DNA of 47,570 bases from Saccoglossus kowalevskii (Eukaryota > Hemichordata > Enteropneusta > Harrimaniidae). This document shows positions 1-11,593 of the stretch, in pieces (positions within the stretch are counted from its first letter, which is position 1; each line of letters opens with the position of its first letter). The stretch covers positions 473,041 through 520,610 of the forward strand of contig NW_003121912.1 in assembly GCF_000003605.2 (NCBI RefSeq). The letters run 5' to 3'. The translations under genes were made by a program, and so were the position numbers. The notes beneath the pieces were generated by a model. It worked only from the letters and a program-made list of their open reading frames with translations. It had not been told where the DNA came from and searched no databases.

Positions 1-2878
1 ATTGCTGGAAATTAAGTTAATGTGCAAATTCTTTCAATTGGGTTAATTGAGGTACCCACATACCATGTAACTGTGTTGGTTTTTAAACATTACAATTTAT
101 TCTATAGTTCTATGCCCTCCTGGGGATATTTTAAGAGAGGTTTTCTCATATTTTTCGTCCTAGATTAATGCATAATTGATTCATGCCCGGAGGGTGCAAT
201 TAACCCACGTAAATCATTACGACAACCACTGCCACACAATTATTTAAAAAATGAACTATCCAATAAACAGCCTGACAAATCAACAGAACGCCACCGTTCT
301 ATGCATATTTTACCCAGGTAGTAGCAGTACAGTACATGTCAGAGGGCGCTACATCACCATAAAAACACCCGCGACTTTTTCAAGATGAGATCATATCCAC
401 GAACAACTACTTCCCGAGTATAGCTCTTATGGCTTTCACATTGCGATTAGATATTGTAACAAGGTGCACGCCCGAATTAGTTCCCTTTACACGTATCTAT
501 ATTTTTGCTAGGGAAGCCAACTTTGTTTTTCAAACTGTTTTATTGAATGTCTCAATACCTGAATAACCACGCCTTAGATTTGTGAGTGCGATTTTAGTGA
601 AAACCATAATGATAACAGCGAGTATTCAGCTGGGCAAAATCTTTTCCAATGATGATAGTATTTGCGTGATTGCATATTCGACTAAATTGTTCAGACATTA
701 AATTGAAAAGTATATTTCATCTCGTCATACTTCATGACATGACATTTTTTTCCGTGAAACTTGTTTTTTACATTGGTTTCCATGGCGAAATTATTTATTC
801 ATGTCTTAAACCACAGGCCCTCAACTGTGCTTGAACTCGGAATGGAAGAGTATTGTTATTGATATGAATTCCAACATTTTGAGTTTGCAATGTGATAATA
901 GTTTTCTTTAGTGCGTAATAGGAATTTATCTCCCATAATTCATTGCACATATCCCAGTAACATGGTGCAGAATTTGAAACTCAAACTCCCTTAATATTAT
1001 GATGGTACCGTTGACTACTTGATTTAAACATTTTTTTCCAACTGTTTTGACTATATGATAGCACACTGTTTTATGGGCGTGTATGGATAGTAGTTATGAT
1101 ATTGTAGTAGTGCTGCACCATCATGGTACGCCCTCTTTCTATAAATAAAAACAAACAAAGTAAATAAAATTTGCACGTTGAGGGAACTGTTATCAAAAGC
1201 ATACCATCAGATAAAACTTGCGATCGACAGTTTTAGTGACTCGCACGCTCTGTCGGCCATGCCGATTCGATTGTGGTATTCTATATATTTTATTATATTA
1301 ATTTGTAATATTTTAAACTGAATAGAAATACGTGAAGGTACATTATTATATAGCGGCAAACAGTTATCTAAATACCCACAATGCACAACGATTCTGTGAT
1401 AATGAGCAGTTCCGATTACAATATACATTTGACAAAGTAATACACCTACTCGATTTCTCGCGATTAACATACATTCTATAGCTAGTACAAGCAATTAAAA
1501 TCTGTTACAAGAAAATGAAGACAAAATATGGTACAGCCTGAAGGTACAGGCAACGTCGCGGCATCTCTATACTGAATTCGACCGTTACAATAAGAGGAGA
1601 CAGTGCGAATGGGGTTTGTTGTCAATCATCCTACACCAAACTAAATATTTACAATATAGATAACTCTGTGCATAGTTAATCCTTTCCCACTATCACGTGA
1701 CTAGTCATGTGAGATGCAAATTCCACCAAATTTAATCATTGTAGTATGTTTTCACTCAGTATATTTCCAACGTAACGTTTGGGTTTATTTTGATGTAAGT
1801 GACAGACAGGCCGATCTGCATCAGCAATTTCAATCGGAGTAGAACATAGAAAAATCCACCGATGTTACCGAATTTTTACATAAAGCACAAAATTGTACTA
1901 TAACGGGACTTATTATTGGTAATCCATAGTTTGGAATGCACTAGTATCACAACACACAATCTTGGTGGATTACAAACGTAACAGCTGCGATAAACCAATA
2001 TTGTAATCCAACATGTCCGTCAATAAGCTAGAAATTTCCTACAATTCAACAATAGGCTAGAAATTACCCACAATTCAGTCGTGCGCTGTAAATTGATAGA
2101 TGTGTGTACAAACAGTGCTTTCATTATAAATCCCAATACTGAACCCAAAATTAAGGCATAAAGTCGGATAAATCATGCAACACCAGCTCGCAAATGGTGT
2201 TTCTGGTCACGGATGAACTGGCTCTAAAATTCCGTAACGTTGAATGTCTTGCAATACTAAACGTGTCGTTTTGAAAGCAATTCATGTGTTCATTCAGAAT
2301 AACCATGGAAGGTACTGGAATAACCCGGGCCATTCTGACTAGCCGCGGTGAGGCCCACAAAGGCCGGGACGGTTACACTCAATATACCAGTTTGGGCGAG
2401 TTTCCGAACACTCGACCTGCACTATCATATTCCTATAAAACCACTGAACATGCAAAACAAGACGACTCAACGTTCTCCGAAAACTAAACACTCAAACCGG
2501 GAAGGTTTTAGACTAGCTGACCACTCATGAAACTAATGGATTATTAAACAATGTCCGAAAACTTGTATATGGAGTGTAAGCAAATATTGGAACCACAGGC
2601 GACGCGTGGCGAAGTACCAGCATGACATATATCTCAAATATTGTGGGATGGTTTGCGTTTGATACAACCCAGTCGTGAGCATGCAATGAACACAGCCTCG
2701 TTCACGGCCCAATAAATTGTTATTTTCTTCCCAATGCACGCAGCCAAGTCTCGAGAGATGAGACATGATGCTAGATAGAAAAAACGTTCACGTCATGTTT
2801 GCAATGAGTTGTGCATTTTGTTAAGGCAGTGGTACCATTATTCCTGTCGACAGGGCAATTTCCATTCATGAGGTAAAT
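1..2878. other. 3' flank of the receptor gene, no gene seen
   Basis: AT-rich DNA with scattered stops in all frames. The only structure noted is a 29-bp motif repeated twice in tandem near 2019-2077 (CAATAAGCTAGAAATT-type). The short ORFs at 1207-1494, 2151-2530 and 2533-2766 show no recognisable family, composition bias or splice context. Confidence 0.6.
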
Positions 2879-2884
2879 TTTAAT
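2879..2884 (-). terminator. Candidate polyadenylation signal of the receptor gene
   Basis: ATTAAA on the minus strand, about 90 nt after the receptor stop codon. It is the common variant of AATAAA. No transcript evidence is available, and AT-rich DNA contains such hexamers by chance. Confidence 0.3.
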
Positions 2885-2969
2885 AAATGGTTATCGTCTG
2901 CTGCATATCATAGTAACGTTCTTCTGTACGACAACGTTGGTGGCGCTATCCACTGCGCTTTAAAAAGTG

Positions 2970-3170
2970 TCAAGTATAACTAGTAGGATAATCTCCGTAA
3001 GGCGTCGTATCTGCGTCGTTTTCATGGGTATATATTGTACTTGACGTTGATCCCCTTGCCAACGGAGCGTTCAAAATAATTGCACACGTAGCAAAAGTAT
3101 AAATGATAACGTATAACCATAGCAACATACGGTCCAGCACCACTGCCACATAACGCCACTCATCGGTAAG
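2970..3170 (-). CDS. Receptor terminal exon: M4 and C-terminal tail
   Basis: This exon is 66 codons plus a TGA stop. It starts LTDEWRYVAVVLDRMLLW, continues through a hydrophobic M4 ending TCAIILNAP, and closes with a 30-residue polar tail ending YPTSYT. The family pattern (EWkfVAmViDRl...F...tiilnAP) is clear. The acceptor is a T-rich tract ending tttttatttcag, and phase 0 agrees with the upstream donor at 8312. The exon has no starting Met, so a simple ORF search misses it. The intron between it and the M1-M3 exon is 5.1 kb. Confidence 0.92.
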   Translation of the reverse strand, partial: LTDEWRYVAVVLDRMLLWLYVIIYTFATCAIILNAPLARGSTSSTIYTHENDADTTPYGDYPTSYT

Positions 3171-6100
3171 CTGAAATAAAAAATGAAATGTATATTTAGC
3201 AATGAATAATTAACTCCGAATTATATTGATACAAGAAATTCACTTCAACCGCAATTATCATGAATATTTATAAAATAAGAGTTAATTTTGCCATTCATCG
3301 TCCTAATTGCCGATCGTAATGTTTGTTTACTGGGTTTGACCGTGACGACGGAGCCGCCCGGGAACTACCTAAAGGGTGGTCAGGCGATACGTCAGTCCAG
3401 GGACTAGACGCGACTAGGCGTTATTTATCAGTCTATACATTTTCCAAAACACGTCTAGATTTCAGATATATTGTTGTCACTTCCGGGCATCACATTCAGG
3501 ATGTACGGTAAGCATGCGAAGTCTGTAAATCTGAATAGTTTAATAAGATCTTAGTTGAAAACACTGTATCACACTGTATTTGTATGCGCAGGTGTGTGAC
3601 AAGATGCACTGAAAAGAAGAAGAAGAAGATGAAGAAGGTTCTTACAAGAAATGGACTGTAAACAAATTCTCTCTCAAAAGTAGAAAAATAGCCTCGGGTG
3701 TAGCGTAATGGGAACGTTGTGTTTCTGTTTTACAGCGATTTGAATATTTCGTTAGGTCCGATATATAAAAGGAGATTTTGCATGATGAGCTGCCAATTTA
3801 CAAAATAACTTTCGTCTTATCTCGTGACGGTTCCTGTGTATCTAGTTACACACACGACACACCGTGTATAGCATATGAGGTCACCATGACAACTTGGAAA
3901 TCTTATCAGGTATACCAAAATGTATAGAAAGTTTTTTTGTTTGAAATAATTATATATGATATACAAATAGCGCTACCAGAAATGTAAATTGGTGTTACCT
4001 GATTCTTAACCATGTAGAGTTGGTTAGTCAACAAAGTGACAGTGTCAACTGTGAGTAGGACAACTTGCCACCTTGCCAGGGTAAAGTTTGTCATTCACTG
4101 CATATCGCCCTGAGTCCAAGGTAAGTAAGAACATTGGCCTCCCTGTCAAATCAGTGAGTGACTCAAAAACTAATGATACAGACCAAGTAGGGATAATGAA
4201 CTTGAACATAAAAGATCTGAACTGCGTCATTCTTGTAGAGGCTTCTACCCAAGCTAACTATGAAAATGGTGTTGGTATTGATGTTTTCACTGGGAATGGT
4301 GTTTTCTTAATCACATTAGCAACATGGTACAGAAAATCAACTAGAAAAGATGGGTTTGATGTTGTATACACCACTTTAGGTAACACTTCATGTTGTTCAG
4401 GTTATAGACTAATTTAGATCTATCTGAGCGACTTCAAATTGCCTCCGAGGTTTTGTCTGAAAAAAACCAAAACCATCATGGCTTGCAGTCACGATGGAGG
4501 AACAGCTCTGGGCTTGCGAGCCGGCTCCTCTTCATCTCGATAGTCTGATGCGTAAAGAATGTGATTTTCCAGCTGTGTGACAGTGCATATCAGCACTAAT
4601 GCACTTCAACAAAGGTGTTTGGTCACAAACAAGTGGTATCATGGCAAATAGACTGATAAATGGTTCTAAAATAGCATCCTAGAGATCCTGGTTAGGATAT
4701 GTCTCTGGGATTCTACAATGGTGCACACCAATATTGAAGTGTTAAGGAGTAGAAAAGCAGTCAATGTGCCCTTCTGTTGATGGGTCAGCTATGTTTTCGA
4801 TTTTTCTAAATCTAATGGAGAAAAATATCCATTTCTAATTGATGTTCGGCGTGTGGATCTGGTCGGTGTTATAGACCCTGTCGCTATTTTTTTCATCAAA
4901 TGTTTCCCCCACCATGACACCAATGGGTCTATTTTAATCCATTTGGTTGGCTTGGCTTGAGAAGTTACTTGAAATGAATAATCCAAACTCTCGCCAGTTT
5001 TCTTTTGTTTGATGATGAAAACGCCGACCATTCATGTATTGATACACCTCATATAAATCAAGGCAAGAAGTTAGACTACTACAGTCTGATAATAGACCAT
5101 TTTCCGTTCACTGCGAGAATCACGCGTTATGCGTGAAATCGAACGTAAAAACAGGACAAACAAAGGTCATAGCGTCGTAGTCGCGTCATCATCGCGTGTG
5201 ATTCGACAAACGCGAAAGTATTTCGGGGACGTTTCCATGCTTAATAATGTGCTGTCCACATTTGATGATAGACAATTTCGATTAAGTAAGGGTATTCGGA
5301 AGCAATATTCCTCTGTCGAAGATCGGCCGGTCAATGTAAGCTGCGAAATAAAGAAATTCTAGTTCAAAATCAAATCGTTCGATTTTTGCGGCTGACGTTC
5401 GACGCGCGTCTTTCATGCATCTCGCGAGATCTCGCAATTGTACGGAAAAATCACCTATTGGTAAACGCCAATGGTGCTGCATGAAGACCTTTGAATTGAT
5501 ATGCCAACCCTTTGAACACAAACCTTAACAAACGTCGATTGTGGTTGGGCATTCTTCAAATCTAGTACAGCCATAAGATTGTTTGGGCAGATACACTATA
5601 TATTGAACTGCGATGTAACCATCTTGAATAAGTACAATTTGATGTGTTGATTGAGCGGGGACAGGTTCATGACTGCCCGTGTGTTTTCTGAATCACGTTG
5701 GATATGTGCATTAAATTGGTCCTGGCACAGAATATTTACCTTGAGACATTATACAAATGCACGAGTAATTGTTGGACAAATATCAATCGACCAGTCAGGG
5801 ACGAGAATTCATCAGATATTCTAATGCTCGCACTTTTATCAGTGTTCATATTTGACTTACTGAACCATCGCTCTCTGTTGTTATTATACGAGTTATTCTC
5901 AACCCCTGGACTGGGTAGTTCTAGATGCATATTTTTAGTAGACTGAATGCAGAGTATCCCATTGCGTAGAGGATTGCAGCTTTAATTTTGTCATCAGAGC
6001 AGTGTGCACAGAAATAAATTTGTGACAATAAAATGTATGCTGTAACGTGTTTTACATTTAAAAAAGTCCAAGTCACATTGCCAGCCTTAAATAAAGTGTT

Positions 6101-9100
6101 TGCACTGCAGTATAGACATATGAACATCATCAGTGATGGGTAACATAGCAAATACAATAACGATGGGGAACCGCTTCTGGTATAAGACCAGATGGGAAAT
6201 AATGCAAATCCAAGAGTTGAAGTAGTTAAAAAAAGTGAGGTCACATAGTGATTTGGGAGCCAGCTCTCTCGAATTATGGTCCTTGAAATGAGTGTGTGAG
6301 GCAGGGACTACTGAACATTCATAAAGTCCTTAGTAATGGGTGATTGCAATAGTTCTGGCTAGGGGTCATAGTCATATGGGTCTTATAGTGATTATACTTC
6401 AATTGTACACATGGTGACCAGAAAAGGTCGGCGAAGGGAGTGTGGCCTTCAAAGTGTCAGAATGTGAACCTGGGGCACCCTCGGCAACAGTAGCAGGCAC
6501 GGGCAACTCTGCACAGTACTAATATTAGGGTCTGTGCTATAAGACTGAAAACATCTCACATAGCTTACAATTGTTTCCCAGAAGTTGTCCCTATTGCTTT
6601 CACCCGTGCTTCCATACATCCTTCAGTATTATCAAATACACTGCAGCGCTGTAACGCTAGAGGGCGCGACTTAATTGGAGTACAACTGCGCAATCAGAGC
6701 CGTGGCAACCAGAACTAACGACGAATAGCAAAAATAAACCCGCAAGTACTGGCAGTTCGGCATCTGTCCATAACCTGACAATGCCCGTTGGGAATGCACT
6801 TGTCAGTAATTGCCCAACGTTTTGATCATGACCTTCCGTGATCTTTCTCGAATTAAGCCAGAATAAACTGCCTTGAAAGCTCATGTGAGGGACATACAAA
6901 TTAGTATTTTCCGCCGCCTACAATATTCATGGTAGGTCCCTACAGATAGTATTCTTCTAATATTGATTAAGCATGCCTATATTTTACACTACTGTTTGCG
7001 TCTGAGGAGATGCTTATACAGATTGAGTTACTGTTATCCCACAGTGGTGTTACAGATGGTAATTGATTTGTGTGATAATCATTCGTGAATAAAACGATGA
7101 TAAATTGAAAACTATATCATCAAATAGATTGCACTAATTACTGGTCCAACCCCATAAATGTGATTTACTGTCAGTTGGCATGGTTACTATCGTCACTTTG
7201 TTCATCTATTTTTTTTTATTTAACAGCATGCTACATAAATTGGATATCGGTCAATATATACGGTGAATGTATTCGCGTATTTGACCTTCAAATTGGTAGG
7301 TTAAATACGCCGATCTGATTGGAAGTGCTTCTAAAATATGCATCCAATCAGAGTTGGCCTAACACATTGCGATGGATATAAAACAAAATGGCAGGAAGTC
7401 GAATTGCCAAAGAGGGCGCACTTAAATGCACATTCCATGAATAGAATCTGTCAATGGGTAGCAGTGAAGCGGACCATGGTTATCGAAAATGACCAGATAA
7501 CGGTAAATGGTTAGACGGACTATAGGCCTTTAAAGATTCAGTATATATCTTAACAAATCAATGACGTCGCCATTTCATATTCAATAAAAATTGCCTAATT
7601 TGGCTACCCATAAGTGATTTACCAGAAACCTCACGTATTAAGAAATAAAATAAGTTACCTGCTCATGTAATGCCCAGGAATATACAAAGAAACTGACTCA
7701 AATCAAAGCGGGGGAGTCGTCACCTAGCATGCGCCAGATAGACATAGCGTGTCATTGTTTACAAACATTCAGCGTCTACCGTCGTTCAGCGTCTGTTGTT
7801 ATCGTCGCTTGGAACTCAATTCCCGCGCGTGCGCAGGTGACGATCCTCCCGCTTTAATTATTAACCATATCATAACCATGACCACCAGTGTTGTCTAAGT
7901 TATAACAAATATTCATGCAAAAAATATGATCTGTGTTCATAATAGTCTCGTTCCCGGAACGTTTTTTTTTTTTAGAGTCCGTGTAGACATGGGCAAGTGT
8001 CAATTTAAACTTTTAAATTGAGTGTTTCTGGAATACTGTAGAAATCTTTGTGATGTTCATTTCCAGAGTTTGAAATGGACGACGTAGATAGTACTGGTGA
8101 GTACTTGATTACTCATCGGTGGATGCAAAATATTTAAAAATACGTTAGCATTGTCGTCCATTGAAATATATTTCGTGGTTTGATACCTAAACATCTATTT
8201 GAAGTGATTAATAATAAGAGTGCAGTTGAAGTATTCGCCTCGTCCAAGTCTCTTATATGATTAAAGTAGAAGCAACTAACAAGTGGGTGTTACTAAGACA
8301 ACTCTTCTTACCTTATTATCTGCATCTTCTTTTTTAAGATGCTCTGAGATGAACTTCGTACTTTCCGCCATGTTCGTCATTTCCTTCCTCAACGACGCAA
8401 TGTGATTCGGGCTGTGATTGCCCCCTCCTCCAACCTCGTTCGGATACTTTTCTTTCATCGCAGTTCTCCGCGCTCGCGAGAACAGTTTTGAAAAAGATGA
8501 CTGAGCCGATGATCGTCTTTTGAAACCTTTGTGACGTGGTTTGTTGATGCAGATGAAACGAGGAAGGAACTCGATGAAGATGCTGCGGACCCACAAGGGC
8601 ATATCGTGCGTCACGGACAGACGATGGTGGATACTCAAGACCAGAACTGTGAAACCTGTTCCCATGACAACCATCGTAGCGTTAAACAACAGGTATTGGT
8701 CGATCAGAGCGACATTGGCTGACGTGGGAGGGACGATTTCGGCAACCATGAGTTTAAAGATCATCATAGCGAGGAAAATCGATATAGAGAGTGTGACTTT
8801 CTCACCACTGTCCGGGGGCAACGCGAATGTGAGTATGGTTAAACCAGACAATAACACACTGGGAGCGATTAGGTTAATAATATAGAAAAGTGGTTTCCGG
8901 CGTAAAATTAACGTGTGGAATAAATATACGTAAAATGTATCAACTGCCTGCTCGGTGAATTCCTCGACAGGACTGGCGATCAGATCCCATTCGCCGTCTT
9001 GCCAGTAGTCTTCCCACGAATTCTCCGTTTTCTTGACAATGGTATACATTCGGGACAGGAAAACCCTCCTCGCCTCGTAGTCTCGTATGGTGAAGGCGAT

Positions 9101-11593
9101 TAAGCACTTCTGTTCATCGAATGGAAAGTAACGGACATTGATACGACACGACGTCGTTAACACACATGGCGCGTTCCAAAACACCATCCCGCTGGAGATT
9201 ACTAATACATTCTGCTCACCTTTCAGTTCGTACTCGCCGTCCGCACTACAACAACAAAAACATAATAAAATCTATGTCAAGTACGACGTTGCGGGTGGGA
9301 TGATAGGGAGAGTGTGCTGATGCTTGTTTACCGACTATGCCACTCAAAACGCAACTGCCGTCACGCGGCGTACGTTAAATAGACAATGCGTTTTTGCACG
9401 CGGTGTACATAATATACTATATACTAACTATACGTAAATACAACCTTGCAGCGTTGACAAAATACGGTCCGCTAGCGATTATATTCTTATAAGCTAATAT
9501 ATTTATCATGTTTGTATTTTGTTTATTTGTCGAGAAATACCGAATAAATCATAATATGAGTTATTAAATATGTGTTACTCTTGAAGTAAATAAACAATTT
9601 ATTTTAATATGTCTGAAAATATTTACGTAACACATCAGAGAGATTTCTAGATCAACTTTGCCACTATCTTCCTATTAATGCTGTAACGTCACGAATGATC
9701 CATCGCACGGTGTAATGTGAACTACGCCATTGTCTCTAAAGGAAAACGTGCTATTTAAGAAGAGACGGCACCTGAGACTCGTTTCAATATGAGACAATCA
9801 ATATGAAATGAATATGACTCAAGGTATTCCACGGAGATACGTCAATAGATTAGAATCCTTTATATATCGAAAGATCGGAAACCATCATACTAGATTTTTT
9901 TCTCTTTTATTTTTTTTTTTATTTTTACAAAAGTAAAAATCCCCTAAGCTTTCCCATTAGTATTGTCTGTCTATATGAAAGAGATGAGACACCAGTACCT
10001 CCAAACCTCTACTCCTTTCCAGACAGGGAAAATGCGAAAATGGAAGAGCATCCATCGCATAAATCAAATAAAAGTAATCACAATATGAATCGAATCTTCA
10101 GTGAGTGTATTGAATGTGGGCGCTTGACTTTACTAAGTCGATTTCGTTTATTATTATATTTTCTTCGTTCCATTGGTGTTTTTTCTTGTCTTATTACGCT
10201 GTAATTTAACTATTTTTTTTGACGGTCATGTTCCTTGGGGTATGTATGTGTGCGTCGAATCTAATAAAATGATATAATCTGTGATGTCAGTACACTGTAT
10301 TTGTTCGTTTTGCATATACTGGAAGAGTACGAGTACTACAAATTCAAAGCACGTGCGGAGGTGCGCAAACCATTGGTACATTAAACGAATACTATTTTAT
10401 GCGCAACAACAATCATTTTAGTAGGCACAGCTTACACACTTTGAACTAATAGTTTCGGGCATTTTTTTAAGTGATTCCCTGGGACTAGTTATTTTGAATT
10501 ATGAACCTTATTTGCACGCATTTTGACAACAATTCAATTGAAAATGGTCACATAAGTAATGTTTCAAAAGGTCATTGTTTCCATGGAAACAAGTTGAGTA
10601 TTTGTACATATATTTGTGTATGTGTGTAGCTCATGCAAATTACAAAAAAATTGTAATGCATTAAAATGATCCTCATTTTTACTGCGCCACATCATGATCC
10701 AGTGCGGCAAAAATTAACATGTAATACATTTACATTTCAATTTGAAATAATTAATTATATTATATCAGAGGTACATTACTTTGGGGTTTGTAACTACGGT
10801 GACATGATACCAAGATCCCGTCACAATCTCGCTCTCGCATAAGCGTTCCAAGTCAGAAAAAATGCGAATGCGCATGCCTGAGGTAACTAGGATACTGGGA
10901 TGTCCAGGTGGATCAAAATAGCTGCCCACGATATGACGGATTACGATAACTATATTTTCTGTAAATTTTCGATGTATTACATTTTTCACTATGACAGTGA
11001 CAAGAAAAAGTTTATTTTTTTCATTACAAACCTTGAACATTGATACGCGTCATGTCAGAATGTCGTAGCCTCAGTCTCGCTATCTGCGAGAAGAGACTTG
11101 AATGGGATCTTGACATGATGTCACCATACAGTACTATACGAGTTGCAAACCCCAAGTAATGTACCTCTGATTATATATATTAGTTAAAGAAATCACGTGA
11201 CATGTGGCGTATCGTAATCAATCAAATTTATATAGCGCCAGTATCCAATACGACGTATTATTCAGAAGCGCTGTACAATTAGTTTTGGAGTTTTGAGACT
11301 CTTTCTAAAGGTATCTATTGTAGGTTTCTGACGCAATTCTTTTGGTAAAGTATTCCATAAGCGTGGAGCTGCTCGGGAAAATGCTCGCCCACCATATGAT
11401 GCAAGTCTGAAGTTGGGAGTATGCAAAAAGCATTTAGCTGAAGAGCACATGGCAATAACCAATGGTATAACCAGTATATTTACCTGTTTATAAGCGATAA
11501 CTTTGGGTACCATATTTTGTCAAGTGGTAATACAAGTTCTCGAATACCTCCATAATCTTTGGGATTCCAGGCTAATCGATAATCGTCCCATAA
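2970..11593 (-). CDS. Nicotinic-type Cys-loop receptor subunit, 3' three exons (5' part missing)
   Basis: Subunit of a pentameric ligand-gated ion channel of the plasma membrane. Three minus-strand exons join in frame, 11593-11484 (110 nt), 9245-8312 (934 nt) and 3170-2970 (201 nt), to give about 414 residues: the second half of the ligand-binding domain, M1-M3, the cytoplasmic loop, M4 and a stop. The Cys-loop reads SCRINVRYFPFDEQKC (13 residues between cysteines). M2 begins GEKVTLSISIFLAMM, and Glu at -1' with no Pro insertion is the cation-channel pattern. The 110-nt exon matches the classic size of exon 4 in nicotinic receptor genes. The signal peptide and the first roughly 60-90 residues were not found; those exons may lie further right or outside the window. 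There is no vicinal Cys pair in loop C, so it is a non-alpha-like subunit by sequence, and the loop B Trp is absent. The family is firm; ligand and orthology are open. Confidence 0.9.
3171..8311 (-). other. Receptor intron before the M4 exon
   Basis: Intron bounded by donor GTAAGA at 8311 and acceptor TTTCAG at 3171. It contains one TTAA-flanked MITE copy (7703-7857) and a short AAG-rich tract near 3616. It also holds uncharacterised open stretches on the plus strand (4088-4417, 109 codons) and the minus strand (4789-5031, 80 codons). None matches a family I recognise, and they may be decayed transposon sequence. Confidence 0.75.
7703..7857. mobile_element. TTAA-flanked MITE, family 1, copy 1
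   Basis: A roughly 147-bp element with terminal inverted repeats beginning AGCGGGGGAGTCGTCACC and ending in the complement (CCTCCCGCT). It is bordered by TCAA on the left, a mutated TTAA, and by TTAA on the right. The internal sequence (GTTTACAAAC, GTTGTTATCGTCGCTTGG) is shared with copies at 19928-20091 and 40983-41146. No coding capacity. TTAA targets are known for piggyBac and Kolobok transposases; which one moved this family cannot be told from the ends alone. Confidence 0.85.
8312..9245 (-). CDS. Receptor exon: Cys-loop, M1-M3 and cytoplasmic loop
   Basis: One nucleotide plus 311 codons. In order: ADGEYEL; SSGMVFWNAPCVLTTSC; the Cys-loop; a loop B region CLIAFTIRDYE; the NGEWDL-type motif as QDGEWDLIASP; RRKPLFYIINLIAP entering M1; M2 with EKVTLSIS; VAEIVPPTS; M3 ending SIHHRL; then a basic cytoplasmic loop and an amphipathic MA helix ending LKKEDADNK. 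The acceptor is ttgttgttgtag| and the donor is AATAAG|GTAAGA. The open frame runs past this donor to a stop at 8276, but splicing to the M4 exon is phase-compatible and restores a complete receptor. A GTGAGC occurs inside the exon near 9228. It is judged unused, because the frame across it is well conserved. Confidence 0.93.
10759..11176. mobile_element. 404-bp hAT-like MITE with target duplication
   Basis: The element occupies 10766-11169. Its left end CAGAGGTACATTACTTTGGG is mirrored at the right end (CCCCAAGTAATGTACCTCTG), with weaker inverted similarity continuing inward. It is flanked on both sides by the 7-bp direct repeat ATTATAT (10759-10765 and 11170-11176). CAG...CTG termini are typical of the hAT superfamily, whose usual target duplication is 8 bp. 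It is non-autonomous, and the 91-codon ORF inside it is incidental. Confidence 0.85.
11213..11463 (-). mobile_element. LINE 3' end (C-terminal tail of reverse transcriptase ORF plus 3' UTR)
   Basis: The minus-strand translation contains RAFSRAAPRLWNTLPKELR followed by TIDTFRKSLKT. This is the hallmark C-terminal tail of CR1/L2/Rex-like LINE reverse transcriptases (R-F-S-x-A-A-P-x-LWN-x-LP). It ends at a stop and then runs into a short UTR finishing GGCGCTATATAAATTTGATT, a typical LINE 3' terminus. It is a strongly 5'-truncated, dead-on-arrival copy in the receptor intron, in the same orientation as the gene and about 20 bp from the splice donor. The left boundary on the coding side is approximate, because the frame also runs into exon sequence. 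Confidence 0.85.
11484..11593 (-). CDS. Receptor exon (classic nicotinic exon 4 equivalent)
   Basis: This exon is 36 codons plus 2 nt. It encodes LWDDYRLAWNPKDYGG followed by a stretch ending DKIWYPKLSLIN, the loop A region of the nicotinic ligand-binding domain (family pattern: WxDYRLxWxP...GG...IPxDxIWxPDIxLYN). The acceptor is a polypyrimidine tract ending in ttctttttcag, and the donor is AACAG|GTAAAT. The two leftover bases AG combine with T from the next exon to make Ser, giving the family-typical SADGEYE junction. Length (110 nt), phase and position all match the conserved exon 4 of animal nicotinic receptor genes. A LINE 3' end lies only about 20 bp downstream of the donor. Confidence 0.92.

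Larger units (their letters stand above)
9246..11483 (-). other. Receptor intron between the loop A exon and the Cys-loop exon
   Basis: Intron of 2.2 kb bounded by GTAAAT at 11483 and TTGTAG at 9246. Apart from a poly-T tract near 9900, its content is a 404-bp palindromic MITE (10766-11169) and a LINE 3' end (11213-11463). The stretch 9246-10758 shows nothing else. Confidence 0.8.

Noticed and set aside
8334-8885. Shadow ORFs of 63-114 codons over the receptor exon in other frames
   Set aside because: They overlap the clearly conserved Cys-loop receptor frame and show no homology of their own.
10765-11040. 91-codon minus ORF in the receptor intron, considered as an exon
   Set aside because: It begins exactly in the terminal repeat of the 404-bp hAT-like MITE and resembles no receptor segment.
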